A program made the position numbers and the translations under genes. A stretch of DNA of 64,000 nt from Streptomyces sp. NBC_01446 (GTDB lineage: Bacteria > Actinomycetota > Actinomycetes > Streptomycetales > Streptomycetaceae). Position 1 is the first letter of the stretch; each line of letters opens with the position of its first letter. The stretch is from contig NZ_JAPEPO010000001.1 of the NCBI RefSeq assembly GCF_026340095.1, positions 7,212,501-7,276,500 of the forward strand, in the 5' to 3' direction. The notes under the pieces were generated by a model that worked only from the letters and a program-made list of their open reading frames with translations, was not told the origin of the DNA and made no database searches. Of this stretch, positions 8,712-17,074 are shown in pieces.

Positions 8712-9301
8712 TCCCGCACCAACGTCAGGATCTGGTCCGCGGCGACGTCCAGCACGTCGCCCGCCTTCTCCTCGTCGCCCAGCACGAGGAAGTTGAGGGT
8801 GAGCCCGTCGGTCAGCGCGGCCAGATACCTGGCGGCCGCGGGCTCGGGCACGGTCAGCTCCACGCCCAGGACCGAGGGGAGTTGACGGATCACCTTGGTG
8901 TGCGCCGCGACATAGCGCTCGTACTGCCGCCGGGCGAGATGCTCGTAGCCGGGCTCCCGCAGAGCGTACTGGGTGAGTTCGTACGTCAGCATGTGCTCGC
9001 CGGGATTGGCCAGTACGTGGTCCCAGTACGCCTGGAGCCCGGCGCGGATCGTCTCGCGCAGGGTGGGCCTGCGGGTGAGCGTGGTGAGAACGTCCGACTC
9101 GGAGTGCTCGGAGATGGTGTCCATCACCGCTTCGAGCAACTCCTGCTTGGAGTCGAAGCAGTAGTGGAAAACGCTCAGTGAGACGCCCGCCTCCGCTACG
9201 ACGGACCGCGTGGTGGTCTTCGCGACGCCGTCGCGGGCCATGGCCCGGATGGCAGCTTCGACCAGTTGCCTGCGCCGCTGCGCCGACGGCATCCGCCCCA
9301 T
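8708..9301 (-). CDS. TetR family regulator
   Basis: A 197-residue TetR/AcrR repressor. I chose the ATG at 9301 because AGGAGG stands seven bases before it. The N-terminal helix-turn-helix reads KTTTRSVVAEAGVSLSVFHY, where Phe-His-Tyr replaces the usual YYHF; BetI-like relatives share this. The C-terminal ligand domain ends LTLVRD. The stop codon lies within the TnpB right end (8708-8710), so the insertion may have reset the last codons. It is divergent from the amine oxidase at 9566, a plausible target. Confidence 0.9.
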   Translation of the reverse strand: MGRMPSAQRRRQLVEAAIRAMARDGVAKTTTRSVVAEAGVSLSVFHYCFDSKQELLEAVMDTISEHSESDVLTTLTRRPTLRETIRAGLQAYWDHVLANPGEHMLTYELTQYALREPGYEHLARRQYERYVAAHTKVIRQLPSVLGVELTVPEPAAARYLAALTDGLTLNFLVLGDEEKAGDVLDVAADQILTLVRD

Positions 9302-9565
9302 GGTGCCTCCTCCCCTGACCTGCGCAAGCATACGCCGCGGGGGGTGTGACGCAGCGGGCCGCTGTGACGGCCCCGCGTTCTCCTCGCCCCACAGAGCCCC
9401 CGGTGCCGCGACTCCGTACGCGCCGTGTGTTTCCGTCCGCTCGAGACATCCCGCGACTCACCCGTCGCTGCCCGACAGCAGCCCACAAGATGTCCGAATT
9501 GATACGGTTCGGCGGCCGCAATAGGCGGTCCACCGAGGGCATTTCGAGCCGAGAGGCTGCTGGAG

Positions 9566-11323
9566 ATGGGCAAACCAACGCGGCGTGATCTCCTCAAGGG
9601 AACCGGGGCGCTCGGCGCCGCCGCCATCGTCGACGGAGCGCTGGGGGCGTCGGCGCGGGCGCGTCCGCTCGTCCAGGCGAGGCCGGAGCAGGCCACCACG
9701 GTCGAGGGCGAGCACGGCGTGCTCGACGTCGCGGTCATCGGCGCCGGGGTGTCCGGGGCGTACGCCGCCTGGCGACTGCTTGGCCCGGAAGCCAAGCACA
9801 GTCCCGTACTGAAGGAGCTTCGACGGCGTCGGGGCGGCCCGCTCACGGTGGGTCTGTTCGAGGGCAGTGAACGCGTCGGCGGCCGCCTCTTCTCGGTGAC
9901 GCCGCCCGGTATGCCGCACCTGCACGCCGAGCTCGGCGGGATGCGCTACCTGAACAACCAGCCGGTCATCGCCGACCTCGTGGACCATCTCGGGTTGCCG
10001 ACAGATCCCTTTCCGGTCGACGAGTCGCAGAACCTCGTCTACCTGCGCCGGCACCGCTTCACCCAGTCCCAGTGGGGCGATCCGACGGTCGTGCCCTACG
10101 ACCTGCCGGCCGCGATCCGGGGAAAGTCGCCGGACGACGCGCTCGTGTCGGTCATAGAGCGCTTCGTCCCCGGCGCCGTCGGCATGGACCAACAGGCGTG
10201 GGACAAGATCAAGCCGACGGCGTCGGCCGACGGTCGGCACCTCTACGACACCGGGTTCTGGAACCTGCTGCTCGATGCGGTCGGGCAGGAGGGGTGGGCG
10301 TTCCTCCGCGCCGGCTTCGGCTACGGCTCGGTGGTGGCCAACGTCAACAGCGTCGAGGCCATGGAAGCGTCGGTGGCTGACTTCGTCGGCTCCCCGGCAC
10401 CGCAGTACCTGCTTCTGCGCAACGGCTACCAGACAGTGCCCGAGGAGCTCGTCCGGCGGTTCGAGGCCGAAGGCGGGACCGTCCACCTCCACCACCAGAT
10501 GCGCCGGATCGACCGGGAGACCGTCCGCGGCGAGCAGGTGCTGTCGCTCGCCCTCTCCGTCTGGCCCTCCGGCCGGCCGATCACCGTCCGGGCGCGCCAC
10601 GTCGTTCTGGCCATGCCCCAGCGCTCGATCGAGCTGCTGGACCCGGACACCTTCCTCTTCACCAGCGACCGCTTCCTGTCCGACCTTGGCTCGATCGTCC
10701 CGAGGCCCGCCTCCAAGCTCTTTCTGGGCTACGACCGGCCGTGGTGGGAGGATCTCGGCCTGCGCAAGGGCCGCTCGGTGACCGACCTGCCGCTGCGCCA
10801 GACGTACTACTGGGGCGTCGAGGGGAAGCAGCCCGGGGCCGACTCCGCCAACCGCAACGCCCTGCTGCTGGCCTCCTACAACGACCTCAGCGACGTGGAG
10901 TTCTGGAACGAACTGCTGAAGCGGCCACAGCGCCTCGGCCCGGTGTCGGTGACCCGTCCGCCGCGGCCGATGGACGCGGCAGCGCCGGCGACGCTTGTCG
11001 ACGAGGCACAGCGCCAGTTGCGCGAGCTGCACGGCCCCGACGCCCGCATCCCCGAACCGACGTCGGCCTACTTCCAGGACTGGGTACAGGACCCGTACGG
11101 GGCGGCCTTCCACTTCTGGCAGGTGGGGGCGAAGAGTTGGGAGATCATGCCGCGCATGCGCCGCCCGCTCCACGACGCCAACCTGTACGTCTGCGGAGAT
11201 GCCTATTCGACCGGGCAGGGATGGGTCTACGGCGCGCTCACCCAGGCCGAGTTGATGCTTGAGGACCACCTCGGCCTGCCCCGTCCGACGTGGCTCCCGC
11301 CGAGCGTCTATCTCGGAGCCTAG
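9566..11323 (+). CDS. Flavin-dependent amine oxidase (L-amino-acid or monoamine oxidase type)
   Basis: A 585-residue FAD enzyme of the amino-oxidase family. The N-terminus TRRDLLKGTGALGAAA resembles a twin-arginine export signal. The dinucleotide site VIGAGVSGAYAAW is at 58-70, and ELGGMRY, a conserved substrate-side segment, follows. The C-terminus carries the FAD-binding CGDAYSTGQGWVYGAL segment. It should oxidise an amine or amino acid to the imino compound with peroxide release. Substrate not readable. GAGAGG stands 13 bases before the ATG. It is divergent from the tetR gene, with 264 bp between. Confidence 0.88.
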   Translation: MGKPTRRDLLKGTGALGAAAIVDGALGASARARPLVQARPEQATTVEGEHGVLDVAVIGAGVSGAYAAWRLLGPEAKHSPVLKELRRRRGGPLTVGLFEGSERVGGRLFSVTPPGMPHLHAELGGMRYLNNQPVIADLVDHLGLPTDPFPVDESQNLVYLRRHRFTQSQWGDPTVVPYDLPAAIRGKSPDDALVSVIERFVPGAVGMDQQAWDKIKPTASADGRHLYDTGFWNLLLDAVGQEGWAFLRAGFGYGSVVANVNSVEAMEASVADFVGSPAPQYLLLRNGYQTVPEELVRRFEAEGGTVHLHHQMRRIDRETVRGEQVLSLALSVWPSGRPITVRARHVVLAMPQRSIELLDPDTFLFTSDRFLSDLGSIVPRPASKLFLGYDRPWWEDLGLRKGRSVTDLPLRQTYYWGVEGKQPGADSANRNALLLASYNDLSDVEFWNELLKRPQRLGPVSVTRPPRPMDAAAPATLVDEAQRQLRELHGPDARIPEPTSAYFQDWVQDPYGAAFHFWQVGAKSWEIMPRMRRPLHDANLYVCGDAYSTGQGWVYGALTQAELMLEDHLGLPRPTWLPPSVYLGA

Positions 11324-11533
11324 GCGGCTAAGGCGGGCCTGGGCGGCCAAGACGGCACGCGGGTAGGAGCCATCGCCCGAGGGTCGCACCGATGCTGTGC
11401 GGCGCTCCCGGCTGATCCGGCATGGGCTGCGGGCTCCCCGCGTCGTGGACACGGCGGGCACGGTCGGGGCCCGCCCCGGCCGCGCTTGCCGGGGTGCCCC
11501 GTCCCGGTCAGCAGCGGTCCCGGGTGGATCGGC

Positions 11534-11557
11534 GCCACGGCGGGCAGGCGCCGTGGC
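11534..11557 (-). terminator. Stem-loop after the sugar-acid operon
   Basis: GCCACGGCG (11534-11542) pairs with CGCCGTGGC (11549-11557) around a 6-base loop, just beyond the stop of the mannonate dehydratase gene. No T-run follows in the leftward direction, as is usual for Streptomyces hairpin terminators. Confidence 0.5.
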
Positions 11558-11565
11558 CACTCGCC

Positions 11566-12780
11566 TCACCAGTCATGCACGGATCCGTCCCGCAGCCTGT
11601 TCACCGGCAGGTACTTGCGCTCGTACGGGAAGCGCTCGGCGGCCTTCTCGTCGAACTCGACGCCGATGCCGGGGCGGTCGCCGGGGTGCATCAGGCCGTC
11701 CTCGAACGTCCAGGACGTCTCGAACACCTCCTCGTAGCCCGGGAGATGGGCCATGTACTCCTGCATGCCGAAGTTCGGGATCGACAGGTCGACATGGAGC
11801 GCGGCCGCGAGTGACGCGGGGGAGAGGTCGCCCGCGCCGTGCGAGCCGGAGCGGACCCCGTACAGCTCGGCGAGCGAGAAGATCCTGCGCAGGTGTGTGA
11901 TGCCGCCCGCGTGCGAGACGGACGTGCGGATGTAGTCGATGAGGCGGTTCGTGATCAGGTGCTGGCAGTCCCAGATCGAGTTGAAGATCTCGCCGACCGC
12001 GAGCGGCGTCGTGGTGTGCTGCCGGATGAGGCGGAAGGCCTCCTGGTCCTCGGCCGGAGTGGGGTCCTCGATCCAGAACAGGCGGTAGGGCTCGAGGGAC
12101 TGGCCCAGGCGGCCCGCCTCGATGGGGCTGAGCCGGTGGTGCACGTCGTGCAGCAGGTGGAAGTCGTAGCCGAACCGCTCGCGGACGGCGGACATGTAGG
12201 TCGGCACGAAGTCCAAGTAGGCACCCGTGTCCCAGACTTCCTCGGTGGGCAGCGCCCCGTCGGCCGGCTCGTAGGTGTCGCCGTCGCCCTTGCGCATGCC
12301 GTACACCCGCTCCAGACCGGGCACCGCCGCCTGCGCGCGCACCGCGCGGAAGCCCTTGTCGAGGAAACGCTGTACGTCGTCGAGGAGTTCGGGGACCGTG
12401 TTGCCGCTGGCGTGGCCGTAGACGGTGACGCCGTCGCGGGCCGCGCCGCCGAGCAGCTGGTACACGGGCAGGCCCGCGACCTTGCCCTTGATGTCCCACA
12501 GGGCGACGTCGACGGCGGCGATGGCTGTCATGGTGACCGGGCCGCGCCGCCAGTAGGCTCCCTTGTACAGGTACTGCCACACCAGCTCGATGCGGGCCGG
12601 GTCCTTGCCGATCAGGGTGGGGCAGACGTGGTCGCGCAGGTAGGAGGCGACGGACAGCTCGCGGCCGTTGAGGGTGGCGTCGCCGATGCCGGTGACACCG
12701 TCCGACGTGGTGATCTTCAGGGTGACGTAGTTGCGGCCGGGGCAGGTGACGAAGACCTCGGCCGAGGTGATGGTGGCCAT
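11566..12780 (-). CDS. manD: D-mannonate dehydratase, enolase superfamily (ManD/RspA)
   Basis: A 404-residue enolase-superfamily enzyme that dehydrates D-mannonate to 2-keto-3-deoxygluconate. The metal ligands are visible as D212 in HDVHH, E238 in WIEDP and E264 in VGEIF. R149 and Y161 fall where ManD has its catalytic Arg and Tyr. The family-typical KGAYWRRGPVTMTAI is present. The start at 12780 gives the normal ManD length and follows GAGAAG. It is the last gene of the leftward operon. Some members of this subgroup have low activity or act on D-gluconate, so the exact substrate is inferred. Confidence 0.9.
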   Translation of the reverse strand: MATITSAEVFVTCPGRNYVTLKITTSDGVTGIGDATLNGRELSVASYLRDHVCPTLIGKDPARIELVWQYLYKGAYWRRGPVTMTAIAAVDVALWDIKGKVAGLPVYQLLGGAARDGVTVYGHASGNTVPELLDDVQRFLDKGFRAVRAQAAVPGLERVYGMRKGDGDTYEPADGALPTEEVWDTGAYLDFVPTYMSAVRERFGYDFHLLHDVHHRLSPIEAGRLGQSLEPYRLFWIEDPTPAEDQEAFRLIRQHTTTPLAVGEIFNSIWDCQHLITNRLIDYIRTSVSHAGGITHLRRIFSLAELYGVRSGSHGAGDLSPASLAAALHVDLSIPNFGMQEYMAHLPGYEEVFETSWTFEDGLMHPGDRPGIGVEFDEKAAERFPYERKYLPVNRLRDGSVHDW

Positions 12781-12819
12781 GGGTGCCGTTCTTCTCGATG
12801 GGGGGCGCGGGGCAGGGGG

Positions 12820-12859
12820 AGGTGCCGGGCCGGCGCACGGGTTCGACGGCCCGGCACCT
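12820..12859 (-). repeat. Intercistronic stem-loop between the reductase and dehydratase genes
   Basis: AGGTGCCGGGCCG (12820-12832) pairs perfectly over 13 bp with CGGCCCGGCACCT (12847-12859). It starts four bases after the upstream stop codon. It could be a partial terminator or an mRNA-processing or stability hairpin that lowers manD expression relative to the upstream genes. Confidence 0.7.
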
Positions 12860-12862
12860 GGA

Positions 12863-14386
12863 TCAGGTGAGCGCGGAACGCAGCGCGGCCTCGACGCCGT
12901 GCACGGCGAGCGTGTGCGCGAACTCGCCGACCACATCGCCTAGTTCGCGGTGCTGAGCGACGTCCGGCGGCAGGAAGTCGCCTTCGGAGAGCAGAAGACG
13001 GGCCGCGTCGGCGGGGCCGCTCGCCCGGGCCGCGAGCTCGGCCAGGCGTGACCGGGCGCCGTCGTGGACCGTGCCGAGCGCACGCTCGTCGTACGCGTCG
13101 TCGGCCGTGATGACGCGCACGTACGCGGCGAGGCCGAGAGCGAGGACGCGCGGGAGGCGCCCCGCGGCCAGCGACTCGGCGAGCACCCCCGCCCAGCGGA
13201 CCGGGATCTTCAGGGAACCGTCGGAGCCGACCTGCGCGGTGCGGTGGCCGAGCGCCGGATTGGCGAACCGGTCGAGGAGTTCGGTGACGTAGGCCTTGCC
13301 CGGTATTCCCTCGGGCTCCGGGACCGTCGGCAGGATCTCCTCCCGCATCGCGAACTCCACGGCACCGCCCAGGAGTTCGTCCGTCACCGCCTGGTCGATG
13401 CAGCGGTGTCCGCGCAGCAGGCCGAGGTAGGCGAGGAGCGAGTGGGCGCCGTTGAGGAGCCGCAGTTTCATCAGCTCGTACGGGGCGACATCGTCCGTGA
13501 ACAGCGCGCCCGCGTGCTCCCACGCCGGACGTCCGGCGCGGAAGTGGTCCTCCATGACCCACAGCCGGTACGGCTCGGCGGGCACCGGCACCGAGTCGCG
13601 GACGCCGAAGGCGCGGGCGACCAGATCACGGTGCTCGTCGGTGGTGGCGGGCGCGATCCGGTCGACCATGGTGTTCGGCGTGGTCAGCGAGGTCGCGGCG
13701 TAGGCCTGCAGCTCGGGGCGTTCCGAGGCGGGCAGGGCGGCGACGAACTCGTCGATGAGGGCACGCAGTCGGTGCCCGTTGGCCATGAGGTTGTCGCAGC
13801 TGAGCACGGTCACCGGCGACCCGTCGGTGCGGGCCCGGTGCTGGAGCCCGCGCACGATCAGGCCGAGGGCGGTGCGGGGCGGGCCTCCCGCGAGGTCGGC
13901 GCGGACCAGCGGGTCGTCGAGGTCGAGACGGCCGTCGGCGCCGAAGGTGTACCCCTTCTCGGTCACGGTGACGGAGACGATGCGTGTGGTGGGGCTGCCG
14001 ATCGCGGCGACGACCTCGGCGCCCTGCCCGTCCGCGACGAGGCCCGGATGGTGCACCCCGGGCACGGTCGCGGCGACGCCCGCGTCGCGGCGCAGGGTGA
14101 GGACGGTATAGAGCTGGCCCTGCTCCGCCATGCCGGTCAGCACCGGGCGCGGACCTCGCGCCGTGCTCGTCGAGACACCGGTGATGCCCCAGGGGCCGGG
14201 GCTGTGGCGCAGGGCGTCGGCCGTGTAGACGGCCTGGTGGGCGCGGTGGAAGTTACCGAGGCCCAGATGGACGATGCCGGGTTCGGGGAGGGGCGGGGGC
14301 AGCTTCAGACCGGCCACGGGCAGGGCGGTACGGGACAGGCGGGGCAGGGCGGTACGCGACCGGCGGGGCTGGGTGCGTGAGGTCAT
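12863..14386 (-). CDS. uxuB: Mannitol dehydrogenase family oxidoreductase, fructuronate reductase-like
   Basis: A 507-residue NAD-dependent long-chain polyol dehydrogenase. The N-terminal Rossmann part starts GIVHLGLGNFHRAHQAVYTAD, and VLSCDNLMANG, characteristic of the family, follows in mid-protein. The C-terminal helical domain contains LRLLNGAHSLLAYLG. In this operon the likely reaction is D-fructuronate to D-mannonate, which feeds ManD, but mannitol or arabinitol oxidation cannot be excluded by eye. The start codon lies two bases after the stop of the dehydrogenase gene, so the two are tightly coupled. The first 25 residues are a low-complexity Arg/Thr tail. Confidence 0.85.
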   Translation of the reverse strand: MTSRTQPRRSRTALPRLSRTALPVAGLKLPPPLPEPGIVHLGLGNFHRAHQAVYTADALRHSPGPWGITGVSTSTARGPRPVLTGMAEQGQLYTVLTLRRDAGVAATVPGVHHPGLVADGQGAEVVAAIGSPTTRIVSVTVTEKGYTFGADGRLDLDDPLVRADLAGGPPRTALGLIVRGLQHRARTDGSPVTVLSCDNLMANGHRLRALIDEFVAALPASERPELQAYAATSLTTPNTMVDRIAPATTDEHRDLVARAFGVRDSVPVPAEPYRLWVMEDHFRAGRPAWEHAGALFTDDVAPYELMKLRLLNGAHSLLAYLGLLRGHRCIDQAVTDELLGGAVEFAMREEILPTVPEPEGIPGKAYVTELLDRFANPALGHRTAQVGSDGSLKIPVRWAGVLAESLAAGRLPRVLALGLAAYVRVITADDAYDERALGTVHDGARSRLAELAARASGPADAARLLLSEGDFLPPDVAQHRELGDVVGEFAHTLAVHGVEAALRSALT

Positions 14387-14388
14387 GG

Positions 14389-15477
14389 TCAGACCTCCCG
14401 CGCCGGCTCGACCAGGACCTTCATCTGTGACGGGTCGGTCAGCGCGACCTCGAGCGCTTCGGCCGCCCGCTCCAACGGGAAGGAGGAGGTGACCAGTTCA
14501 GCCAGCTGGACACGGCCCGCCAACGCGGCCGCCGCCGCGAAGTCCCCCGCCCCGTACCGGAACGACGTCACAAGGGACAGTTCCTGACGCTGCATCCACG
14601 CCAGTGGCAGCTCGGTCAGCGGCCGGCTCGGATTGCCGACGACCACGGCGGTGCCGCCGGGGCGCAGCGCGCGGATCCCCGACACCAGGGCGGGCCCCAC
14701 GCCGGAGCAGTCGAACACGGCGTCGTAGCCGTCCGGCGAGGCGAGCGCGTGGGCCCGCTCCGGATCGGGCGCGAGGCCGGCCGCGTCCACGGTGTGCAGG
14801 CCGATCCGCGCCGCGGACTCCCGCCGCTCGGGCGCCACATCGGACACCGTCACGGACCCGGCGCCGCCGGCCGCGGCGACCTGCGCGACCAGCACACCGA
14901 TCGGCCCCGCCCCCGTGACCAGCACCCGCTGACCGGGGGCGAGCGCGGCGCGGCGCATCGCGTGCACGGCGACGGCGAGTGGTTCGATCAGCGCGCCGAG
15001 CCGGACGTCCGTCGACGCGGGCAGCGGATGTACGAAGTCCCGCGGCACGCACACGTACTCGGCGAGCGCGCCGTCGGTCGGCGGCGAACCGAAACAGGTG
15101 CCCTTCGGGCAGAGGTTGTAGCGCCCGGCCCGGCACAGCGCGCACGTGCCGCACGGGTGCGCCGGTTCGATGGCCACGGCCGTGCCGTGGGGCAGGTCGT
15201 CGGCGCCTGCGCCGTGGCCGACGACCACGCCGGCCGGCTCGTGGCCGAGGACGGTCGGCTGTCGCAGGACGTTCGGGCCGTTCTCGCCGTGGGCGTAGTA
15301 GTGCAGGTCGGACCCGCACAGTCCGACGGCACGGACGGCGACCAGGACCTGGCCCGGACCGGGCTCGGGCACCGGGCGGTCCTCGACGCGCACGTCCTTG
15401 GGGCCGTGCAGCACGGCGGCGCGATGTATGGACTCGACGGGCTCGACCGACTGGGCCGACTCGACCGACTGGGCCAC
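14389..15477 (-). CDS. Zinc-dependent alcohol dehydrogenase, L-idonate/sorbitol dehydrogenase type
   Basis: A 362-residue medium-chain dehydrogenase. Catalytic zinc ligands are C54 (GLCGSDLHYY) and H79-E80 (GHEPAG). Structural-zinc cysteines are at 109, 112, 115 and 123 (CGTCALCRAGRYNLC). The coenzyme motif VTGAGPIGVLVAQV follows. I chose the GTG at 15477, preceded by AGAGAGGGA. The sequence resembles L-idonate 5-dehydrogenase, which makes 5-ketogluconate, and would let the operon process a second sugar acid. The N-terminal VESAQSVEPVES tail looks repeat-derived. Substrate uncertain. Confidence 0.85.
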   Translation of the reverse strand: MAQSVESAQSVEPVESIHRAAVLHGPKDVRVEDRPVPEPGPGQVLVAVRAVGLCGSDLHYYAHGENGPNVLRQPTVLGHEPAGVVVGHGAGADDLPHGTAVAIEPAHPCGTCALCRAGRYNLCPKGTCFGSPPTDGALAEYVCVPRDFVHPLPASTDVRLGALIEPLAVAVHAMRRAALAPGQRVLVTGAGPIGVLVAQVAAAGGAGSVTVSDVAPERRESAARIGLHTVDAAGLAPDPERAHALASPDGYDAVFDCSGVGPALVSGIRALRPGGTAVVVGNPSRPLTELPLAWMQRQELSLVTSFRYGAGDFAAAAALAGRVQLAELVTSSFPLERAAEALEVALTDPSQMKVLVEPAREV

Positions 15478-15523
15478 GGGGCGTCCCTCTCTTTCGTGCG
15501 GGGATGGAGCGGGTCGGGGCGGG

Positions 15524-16879
15524 CTAGCGCACCGGCAGCGGTTCGACGCGCTTGATGACGAACGCGTAGGTGAGGGCGCCGACGACGGACAGGGCGCCGG
15601 ACACCAGGAGCGGCACCAGGTACGAGCCCCCGGAGGATGCCAGCAGGAATCCGGTGACGATCGGGCCGAGGATCCCCGCCACGTTCGAGGCGAAGTTCTG
15701 GATGCCGGCGAGCGAGGCGACATGCCCGGCGGTCGGCGCCACGTCCGCGGGCAGCGACGCCACCGACGCGGTCGAGAAGGTCAGCGAGGCGTAGCTGAGG
15801 GAGAGCAGCGCGAGGGCGCCGGACGCGGTCGGTACGACGACGGTGAGCGCGATCACGGATGAGCACAGCGTGCCGGAGACCAGGCAGGTCTTGCGGACCC
15901 TGGTGGTGGACCAGCCCTTGCGGAGCAACCGGTCGGCGGTGAAGCCGCCGAGCAGCGACCCGAAGATGGCGACCAGACCCGGGACCGTGCCGAAGAAGCC
16001 GAGCTTGAGGAGGTCGAAGCCGCGCTCGTCGACGAGGTAGCTGGGGAACCAGGTGATGAAGAAGTAGATGACGTAGTTGAGGCAGAAGAAGCCGAGCATC
16101 ATGCCCCAGACCGTCCGGTAGCGGAACAGGTCCCGCCAGCGCACCTTGGGTCCGTCCGCCTCCTGCGTGGCCGTCGCGTCGGTGTGAGCGCCGCCCGCCT
16201 CGATGTAGGCGCGCTCCTCGGTGGTCAGCCTCGGGTGGTCGGCGGGCTCGTGGTAGAGCCGCCACCAGCCGATGATCCACAGAACGCCGAGCAGGCCGCA
16301 GGCGATGAACGCGACGCGCCAGTGGAACGCGGAGACCAGCATCGTCACCAGCGGCAGGGCGATGGCGGTGCCGACGCGCGCGCCGTTGTCCCAGACGCTG
16401 TTGGCGAGGGTTCGTTCGTGACGGGGGAACCAGCGGGAGACGGCCTTCGCGGGTGCGGGATATCCGGCGGCCTCACCGGCGCCGAGCAGCATCCGGGCGC
16501 CGACGAGCGAGCCGACGCCGCGGACCAGGCCCATGCCGACGGTGGCCACCGACCACCAGATGGCGCCGATCGCGAAGACCCGCTTCACGCCGTACTTGTC
16601 CAGCAGTGCCCCGGCGGGCAGTTGGCACAGCGCGTACGTGAAGAAGAAGGCACTGAGGATGAAGCCCTGCGTCTCGGGACCGATGTGCAGGTCGTCCGAC
16701 ATGGACGGCAGGGCGACGCTGAGCGTGGAGCGGTCCAGGTAGTTGACCGCGAGGCCGCCGAAGCACAGGACGGCTATGCCCCAGCGGACGTTCTTCCCCC
16801 GGCCGCGCGGGCGGGCGGGGAGCGAGGTGCCGGGCGGGGCAGCCGGCGTCTCGCTCTCGGTGACGGAGCGGGTGGTCAT
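15524..16879 (-). CDS. MFS transporter, anion:cation symporter family (hexuronate/aldonate uptake)
   Basis: A 451-residue major facilitator with about 12 membrane helices. NYLDRSTLSVALPSM near residue 40 and KYGVKRVFAIG in the first cytoplasmic loop are typical of the ACS family (ExuT/GudP-like), which imports hexuronates, glucarate or galactonate. The ATG at 16879 follows GGAGG. It is the first gene of the leftward operon and sits next to the palindromic operator, so its transcription is probably controlled by the divergent GntR regulator. Confidence 0.9.
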   Translation of the reverse strand: MTTRSVTESETPAAPPGTSLPARPRGRGKNVRWGIAVLCFGGLAVNYLDRSTLSVALPSMSDDLHIGPETQGFILSAFFFTYALCQLPAGALLDKYGVKRVFAIGAIWWSVATVGMGLVRGVGSLVGARMLLGAGEAAGYPAPAKAVSRWFPRHERTLANSVWDNGARVGTAIALPLVTMLVSAFHWRVAFIACGLLGVLWIIGWWRLYHEPADHPRLTTEERAYIEAGGAHTDATATQEADGPKVRWRDLFRYRTVWGMMLGFFCLNYVIYFFITWFPSYLVDERGFDLLKLGFFGTVPGLVAIFGSLLGGFTADRLLRKGWSTTRVRKTCLVSGTLCSSVIALTVVVPTASGALALLSLSYASLTFSTASVASLPADVAPTAGHVASLAGIQNFASNVAGILGPIVTGFLLASSGGSYLVPLLVSGALSVVGALTYAFVIKRVEPLPVR

Positions 16880-17007
16880 CGTTGACCTCCGGTCGAGGGG
16901 GACGTGCGGACGTGACGGAAGCGGTTCGCGAGACCGGGGCACAGGAGTGTCCACAGTGGGGACAGGGACACGGGCGTGGCCAGGGGGTCCGTTGACCTCC
17001 GCGTCAT

Positions 17008-17036
17008 TTTCTACCCCCGTCCGCACTTACATACAA
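17008..17036 (-). promoter_or_regulatory. Candidate promoter of the sugar-acid operon
   Basis: Reading leftward, TTGTAT (17036-17031) and TAGAAA (17013-17008) are separated by exactly 17 bases. The -35 hexamer lies inside the palindrome, so a repressor bound there would block it. Inferred from spacing and similarity only. Confidence 0.5.
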
Positions 17037-17051
17037 GCCTTGTATGTAAGT
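17025..17051. promoter_or_regulatory. Perfect 27-bp palindromic operator
   Basis: ACTTACATACAAG (17025-17037), one central base, and its exact reverse complement CTTGTATGTAAGT (17039-17051). It is AT-rich in a GC-rich setting and lies between the MFS gene and the divergent GntR gene, 23 bp before the GntR start. GntR/FadR proteins bind short palindromes of this kind, so autoregulation and operon repression are likely. Confidence 0.85.
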
Positions 17052-17074
17052 AACCTTGCAGCTGAGGTGAGAAA

